A stretch of 64,000 nucleotides of DNA, taken from Prosapia bicincta (Eukaryota > Arthropoda > Insecta > Hemiptera > Cercopidae). Under the pieces are notes generated by a model. The model searched no databases. It was not told the origin of the DNA and saw only the letters and a list, made by a program, of their open reading frames with translations. The position numbers and the translations under genes were made by a program. Every line of letters starts with the position of its first letter. The first letter of the stretch is position 1. Positions 57,530-64,000 of the stretch are shown piece by piece. Location of the stretch: assembly GCA_036971475.1 (NCBI GenBank), contig JBAIZL010000006.1, forward strand, positions 1,441,001-1,505,000, written 5' to 3'.

Positions 57530-58690
57530 TCTAACCCAAGTCTGAGATCCCAAAACCAGCCCAGCCCTCGTGAGAGCAAACCTCTAGCGAGCTACCTCCG
57601 TCTCACATGCGCATGCGATTAGTATCCCTACCGCGAGTGAAGGAAATGGGATTGATTACCCATGTACCAAGCTCATAAGCTCTTTCCATGGATAATCTGG
57701 AGATAGTGAAATGAAACAGTACGGTAAGTGTCGCGCCAATAGCGGGACGGAAAAACCTGGCAAGAAAGAGACCTTGTTAATAAAACGTCCACGACAGATC
57801 ATGCAGGAACCCTGGGGTTTGGATCACCTTATGCTAAAGGATAAGGAGGGGTAATACCTTGGAAATACATTGTTGGTGAGTCCATTGCAGGAATGGCATG
57901 CATGTTTACTATTCTTCTTCTGTTCACTACGCGAAACTGAAAAGGCTTTCAAACAATGTAGTACTTCCGTTGGGGCTAAGCTATGACCCGGGAAATGTGC
58001 CCCTATGTCACCTGGAACACAACTGTGAAGCAGAATCTATTAGTATGTATATTGTTATTGTTTGTATTATGGTTAGAGCTAGGTGGTCAGTAAGGACAGC
58101 GGCCGTCTGTGTGTGTCGTGGGTGGGGTCGTATCTACCCAGTGAGGAAATGAGTGTGGATGTTGTATGTGCATGAGCCTGTTTTTAGAACCTTGTTTCTA
58201 GGTGTCGGAGGTGTTGTTTGATGGAAGGCACTTTCAAGTCAGTGTGATTAGTGTTAATCTTGTATACCTCGGTGTCTTCGTGATTACTCGCAAAACCTTG
58301 TTTCAGAATAACTGGAGTCTGCGTGTGCGTGAGTTGTCTGCATGGCCTCTGACGGGTGAAGCGTAAGTGAGTATGCTGCGCAACATAGATACGTGTATAA
58401 TAGTGGCCGCCCGTAGTGAAAGTGGGCTTGTTTCTGTTAAGCATAGGATATAGTTGTGTTAATCTAATGGACGCTTTCTTTAACGTGTTGGTAATGTGAG
58501 GGTCCCAAGTCAGGCCTCTGTAGAGTAAGATGGTGAATTTTTTTTTTCACCCGGGGTTTGAGCCCCCAAAACCCGCCCAGCCCTACTACCTTTTAAAGTT
58601 CTAATAGAAAGGGATCGTGGAGCTACCTATCACATTCGCATGCGCTTAGTATCCCTACCGCGAATGATGGAAACGGGATTGATTGCCCAT
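57530..58690 (-). pseudogene. Older LINE fragments, unit 4a
   Basis: LINE 3' UTR and RT tail remnant (58184-58444, open frame HTQTPVILKQGF.., TDLKVPSIKQHL), keeping the region deleted in unit 3, then the short second LINE end (58540-58690), up to the target site tgattgcccat. Confidence 0.7.
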
Positions 58691-60448
58691 TTTTTTTTAA
58701 ATTTTTTTTTTATATTTTTTATAACCCGAGTCTGAGCCCCCAAAACCCGCCCACCCCTTTGGCAGCCAACCTCTAGCGAGCTACCTCCGTCTCACATGCG
58801 CATACGGTTAGTATCCCTACCGCGAATGAAGGAAACGGGATTGATTGCCCATGTACCAAGCTCATAAGCTCTTTCCATGGAGAATCAGGAGATAGTGAAA
58901 TGAAACAGTACGGTAAGTGTCGCGCTAAGAGCGGGATGAAAAAACCTGGCAAGAAAGAAACCCTGCCAGGAAAAATCCCGCGACAGATCATGCAGGAACC
59001 CTGGGGGCTTGGATCACCTTATGCTATGGAATAAGGAGAGGTATTACCTTTTGCAAATACCTTGTTAGTGAGTCTATGGCAGGAATGGCATGCACCTCTT
59101 CTTCTGCTGCCTACTCGAAACTGAAAAGGCATGCAATCAAATTATTACTTCCGTTGGGGCTAAGCTGCGGCCCTGGGGATGTGCCCCTGCGTCACCTGGA
59201 ACATAACTGTGAAGCAAAATTTATTAGTATGTATATTTTATTTTGGTGGTATGGTGTGAGCTAGGCGGTCAGTAAGGACAGCGGCCGTCTGTGTGTGTCG
59301 TGGGTGGGGTCATATCTACCCAGTGAGGAAATGAGTGTTGATGTTGTATGTGCGTGAGCCTGTTTGTAGAACTTTGTTGCTAAGTGTCGGAGGTGTTGTT
59401 TGATGAAAGGCACTTTTAAGTCAGTGTGAAGCAGTGTTAATCTTGTACATCTAGGTGCCTTCGTGATTATTCGCAAAACCTTGTTTTGGAATAACTGTAG
59501 TCTGCGTGTGCGTGTGTTACCTGCATGGCCCCAGACGGGTGATACGTAAGTGAGTATGCTACGCAACATAGATACGTATATAGTAGTGGCCGCCCGTAGT
59601 GAAAGTGGGCTTGTTCTGTTAAGCATAGGATATAGTTGTGTTAATCTAAATGTTGCTTTTTTTAACGTGTTGGTAATGTGAGGGTCCCAAGTCAGGCCTC
59701 TGTCGAGTATGACTCCCAGATATTTGACCTGGTTCCCCCAGTGAATGTCCTCGCCTAATAGTTTTAGAGGTGTGTTGAGTTGGTGTGTCCTACGTTTGGA
59801 AGGAAGCAAAGCCTGGCACTTGGCCACGTTCACCTTAACTCTCCAGTAGCTCAGCCATGATTCTAGTACTGTAAGGTGGTCCTGTAAATATAAGTGTATT
59901 AGATGTGGTTTCCATGACTGAGCGGATAACGCGGTGTCATCTGCAAATATGGCCACTTGTGTGTTGAGTGTTGTCGGTATGTCGTTGATGTAGATGTTGA
60001 ACAATACGGGCCCAATAATTGAGCCCTGAGGGACTCCGGCCCGTATAGTCCGTAGTGTAGATTGAGCTTGATCTACATCAACCCTAAACTTACGGTTGGA
60101 CAGGTATGAGCTAACTAGGTGTATGAGCCCGTCTTGAAAGCCATAGTGACGAAGTTTCGCTAAGAGCCCGTTGTGCCAGACCCGGTCAAAGGCCTTTTCA
60201 ATGTCCAGGAAGACTACCCCAGTCGAGCAGTAATTGTTGAAACCCTTGGTTGCATGCTCCACCACTCTCATCAGCTGATGCGTAGCCGAGTGTTTTGTCC
60301 TGAAGCCAAATTGCTCTGGCCTCAGTATGTTGTGTGTGTGGATATGTTTGTTGATACGTTTGAGCAAAATTTTTTCAAATACCTTGCCCATCGTATTCAA
60401 CAAGCTTATCGGTCTATATGAATCAGGTTTGTTGTGGTCTTTTCCCAA
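58691..60448 (-). mobile_element. 5'-truncated Jockey-type LINE insertion, unit 4
   Basis: Same element, same 5' truncation point (60448) and same target-site duplication (tgattgcccat at 58680-58690 and 60449-60459) as 40921-42684. It is therefore a copy made by duplication of the unit and not an independent insertion. Confidence 0.85.
59261..60448 (-). CDS. Jockey-type LINE reverse transcriptase, truncated, unit 4
   Basis: 395 open residues, differing from the unit 3 copy at about ten positions. Palm motif A here has the family-typical form LDIEKAFDRVWH, FADDTAL is intact, and the C-terminus is identical. As there, the first codon is only the truncation point and the endonuclease domain is missing. 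Confidence 0.85.
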   Translation of the reverse strand: MGKDHNKPDSYRPISLLNTMGKVFEKILLKRINKHIHTHNILRPEQFGFRTKHSATHQLMRVVEHATKGFNNYCSTGVVFLDIEKAFDRVWHNGLLAKLRHYGFQDGLIHLVSSYLSNRKFRVDVDQAQSTLRTIRAGVPQGSIIGPVLFNIYINDIPTTLNTQVAIFADDTALSAQSWKPHLIHLYLQDHLTVLESWLSYWRVKVNVAKCQALLPSKRRTHQLNTPLKLLGEDIHWGNQVKYLGVILDRGLTWDPHITNTLKKATFRLTQLYPMLNRTSPLSLRAATTIYVSMLRSILTYVSPVWGHAGNTRTRRLQLFQNKVLRIITKAPRCTRLTLLHTDLKVPFIKQHLRHLATKFYKQAHAHTTSTLISSLGRYDPTHDTHRRPLSLLTA

Positions 60449-61598
60449 TGATTGCCCATTTGGTTGAAAAACAATGCACTAGCGCTACCTAGCAGCAAAC
60501 ATTAGAACCCCTTACGCTGCCCGATGTAACTACATTGCTAGAGAATAATGTTTAGAACCAAATGATTGATAAAATTTCTAACTTTTTTTAGAAAATTGTG
60601 TTTAAATGTTTATGTTATTACAAATATAATGGGAAAAAAATGATTAAAACGACAAGTGCAGCACTATCGTAGAAACAGAATCACATTTATTGCCTTACTA
60701 TAAACATGAAACGTTGGCAGAAAAGAACCTCTCGCCGATTCAGTTCCCGCTATGAGTAGCACAAAATACTTATCCAGGTGAATACTACGTGGGTAGGACC
60801 GATGTCTCTGTGTGTCTCCGGGAAACCAAAACACATTAGTAATAAGGAACAAAACTTCTTCTACCACACATTAGAGACGACTATGTTCTACCTTTTACTT
60901 TCCTTTCTATATTATTTTCTTTGCCCGAGATTGGGTTCACAGATTGTAGTTTTAAATTCCACGGATGGAACATTTTAGTTATTCGTGGTTCAAGCAAATG
61001 GTTATAAATGTCATTGTATACATGCATGAGGTATTGCGATGGGCCTGATGTATATAGGCCGACCTGGATAAACCATCAAATTGTCCTTCCCACTAAATCA
61101 GGAGCCTGAATCATGATACACAATCCCGACATTTCCCTATGCTCAGACATGTGCCACGGGGCAGATATAGGTCCCTGGTGTTGAGCTCAAGTTACTGTCT
61201 TTAGAATACAAGTCCGTGCTTGAATGATGCTTCGCTCTATAGTATTGCAGCAGTACTAGATCCAATAATACAAATAATAAAGTTATAGATTATAAAACAG
61301 TATTGTTGTATTTGACAACAAGAGAAAGACAAAAAGTAAACCAAATTACAAGACTTAAGTTTATTGGTAAGATTAAAAATATAGCATTAAAATATCACAA
61401 AGTTACGGTTCAGCACAATCACAGAAAAGTTAATAAGCCAGAAACTTAAATATAAGCAATGCTACATTGAAAAGCTTCTAACTGCGCAGGACTAGAACTA
61501 CTTGCTAATCTTTACACTTGCCTGGGTTTTTGTCATAATAAAGTGAAATACCTAATTGTTGCAATTCCTAATGCATAATACATTTGCAGTAGTACTTC
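60449..61598. repeat. Block T, copy 4a
   Basis: Full-length block T. No gene; the small frames at 60664-60867 and 60778-60978 are those seen in other copies. Confidence 0.65.
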
Positions 61599-62645
61599 AT
61601 AGCCCTGGCCATGTTACCAGCTTCATAGCCTTGGCCATGTTACCAGCTTCATAGCCTTGGCCATGTTACCAGCTTCATAGCCTTGGCCATGTTACCAGCT
61701 TCATTGTCTTGGCCATGTTACCAGCTTCATAGCCCTGGCCATGTTACGAGTTTCATAGCCTCGGCCATGTTACCAGCTTCATAGCCTTGACCATGTTACC
61801 AGCTTCATAGCCTTGGCCATGTTACCAGCTTCATAGCCTTGGCCATGTTACCAGCTTCATAGCCTTGGCCATGTTACCAGCTTCATAGCCTTGGCCATGT
61901 TACCAGCTTCATAGCCTTGGCCATGTTACCAGCTTCATAGCCTTGGCCATAATACCAGCTTCATAGCCTTGGTCATGGCTTCATAGCCTTGGCCTTGTGA
62001 AAAACTTCATAGCCTTGGCCTTGTTACCAGCTTCATAGCCTTGGCCTTGTTACCAACTTAATAGCCTTGGCAATGTTAACAACTTCATAGCCTTGGCCAT
62101 GTTACCAGCTTCATAGCCTTGGCCTTGTTACCAACTTCATAGTCTTGGCAGTGTTAACAACTTCATAGCCTTGGCCATGTTACCACCTTCATAGCCTTGG
62201 CAATTTTAACTACTTCATTGCCTTGGCCATGTTACCAGCTTCATAGCCTTGGCCATGTTACCTACTTCATTGCCTTGGCCATGTTACCAGCTTCATAGCC
62301 TTGGCCTTGTTAACTACTTCATAGCCTTGGCCATGTTACCAACTTCATAGCCTTGGCAATGTTAACTACTTCATAGCTTTGAGTATGTTAACTATATTAT
62401 AGGCTTGGCCATGTTACCAGCTTCATAGCCTTGGCAATGTTAACTACTTCATAGCCTTGGCCATGTTACCAACTTCATAGCCTTGGCCATGTTACCAGCT
62501 TCATAGCCTTGGCAATGTTAACTACTTCAAAGCTTTGAGTAGTTAACTACTTCATAGGCTTTGCCATGTTACCAGCTTCATAGCCTTGGCAATGTTAACT
62601 ACTTCATAGCCTAGACCATGTTACCTACTTCATAACGTTGGTCAT
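61599..62645 (+). repeat. 26-bp minisatellite, array 4a
   Basis: About 40 copies. The first dozen or so are a nearly uniform run of the consensus unit, pointing to a recent local expansion; the remainder matches array 3a unit by unit. Confidence 0.95.
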
Positions 62646-62737
62646 CTTACCTGATTGGAACATCAGCAAAAAAATTTTATAAAAACGTTCTGGTCCTGTG
62701 CAACTCTTTAGAAGAAACAAATATTTTAATAATAAGA

Positions 62738-64000
62738 CCTTGTGTCTTCACATATAATGTTCCCTTCTGCTTTCACCAATACTATTCAAATAATTTTAGT
62801 TTTTAATATTTTACTTTTGATAGAAATGAGTCCATAATGTAGATTTTATGGGTAAAAATAAGCTAACTAAATCAACTGCTAACTCGATCCACTGTTAACT
62901 CGATCCACGGTTAACTAGATCCACTGCTAACTCGATCCATAGCTAACTCGATCCCCTGCTTACTCGATTCAAACTTAACTCGATCCACAGCTAATTAAAT
63001 CCACAGGTAACTAAATCCACTGCTAACTAGAGTTCATTTAAAAGCGTTGATTTTGTTGTACATTGCAAGATTTAATTCTAGGCCCCTTAAACTCGTTGCC
63101 TTGTTAAATACTGGCCAAATAAGACAAAGATTCGCAAAACTACCCGTATGATTTGTATGTACTTTTTAGGTGACCAACAGTATGACGTATATTGTGTATG
63201 AAGGATGGGAAGGGTTGTGAATATAAGAAGGAATTAGGCACATAAAACTCTTTACTAAAGGGAATATCATGGCTTCGAGTGCAGGCTGTCTTATTCTCTG
63301 CCCACAAAGTTTTTATTATACTTATCTATGTGAAATTTTTCGTGATTTACAGGAGTACAAACTTGTAGCTCATTTCTATAAATATTCATAAAATAAACAA
63401 ACACTTCAGGACATTTAAAAATAAAATTGAGTTCCATTTTTTTGAGAAAACATTAAAATAAAACTAAATAAAACAGGATTAGCAATAAATAAGGTGCGAT
63501 ATCAAATTTAAGAAGTAAAACTCCATAATTCTTATAAAATATATTACTAATAATCTAATACCATAATAATTCGTAATTTGTTTATATTAGAAACAATGAA
63601 TAATAATCTGGTATATTATTGCTGCACTAACTCAATTGCTACATGTATCTCCATTTACAAATACTTCTATTTCCATTTTTTATCACATATTTTCATTTTC
63701 AAACATTTTTTAGTATGCTATATCCCGAAGTTTCTCTTTAGAATACATTTTTTTAAACCCAAGTCTGTGCCCCCAAAACCAGGCCAGTCCTCGTGAGAGC
63801 AAACCTCTAGCGAGCTACCTCCGTCTCACATGGATATATGGTATATCATGACATCGAGTGCAGGTTGTCTTATTCTCTGCCCACACTGTTGGAATTAGTT
63901 TTATTGTAATTTTTTTTTTCAATTTTATTTTTATTTATCCTGAAAGAATCTTTTATTTTATGAGCATTTATACAAATGACCTAAAAGATCGTACTAATAT
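62738..64000. repeat. Block S, copy 4b with a-type patch, incomplete at window end
   Basis: b-type start, array at about 62865-63030, a-type patch at 63304-63832 with the same joints as unit 3, then b-type to the window end. Confidence 0.7.

Overview
This is eukaryotic DNA, most likely from an arthropod with an AT-rich, repeat-rich genome. Evidence: spliced exons with GT/AG borders for a chitin-binding (CBM14/peritrophin-A) protein, Jockey-type non-LTR retrotransposon remains, Penelope-like element (PLE) remains, long (AT)n tracts and several minisatellites. There is no operon structure, no intact RNA gene and no CRISPR array. Most open frames in the window are by-products of repeats.

Layout. 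Positions 1-1250 hold a decayed PLE and 1250-2120 unassigned sequence. From about 2375 the window is a head-to-tail array of large units: unit 1 = 2375-18820, unit 2 = 18821-38468, unit 3 = 38469-55760, unit 4 = 55761 to beyond the window. The two differently flanked ends of the unit meet at the same junction at 18820/18821, 38468/38469 and 55760/55761. Reading on +, each unit holds: a PLE C-terminal fragment with a hammerhead-like motif; half 'a' (block S with a taactcgatcc tandem repeat, LINE 3' sequence, block T, a 26-bp minisatellite); half 'b', a diverged repeat of half 'a' in which block T is split by an inverted-repeat element holding an 85-bp tandem array, followed by a second 26-bp minisatellite; then the 3' part of a chitin-binding gene on the minus strand.

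Gene. Four minus-strand exons can be joined with consistent phases: exon A (Gly-rich plus the first part of CBM14 domain 1), exon B (end of domain 1 plus a Pro/Ser/Thr-rich linker), exon C (domain 2 up to its fifth Cys) and exon D (completes the sixth Cys, then an immediate TGA). Only the unit 3 copy is open throughout. Unit 2 has a stop in exon B; unit 1 lost parts of exons B and C. Exon A is cut at the same base in every unit because the duplication breakpoint lies inside it, so these are 3' half-genes and the intact 5' half is probably to the right of the array.

Most notable signal. The 85-bp array (about 8, 34 and 3 copies in units 1, 2 and 3) encodes on the minus strand, once per period, a hammerhead-ribozyme-like fold with a palindromic stem III. 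Unrelated copies of the same fold occur beside the PLE tail and in other repeats here, with different stem sequences but preserved pairing. All carry one extra nucleotide between the CUGANGA core and stem II, so catalytic activity is an open question.

History. A 5'-truncated Jockey-type LINE sits at the same site with the same target duplication in units 3 and 4, while unit 2 shows an empty-site-like sequence. Units 3 and 4 also share an internal patch, so they appear to be sister copies.
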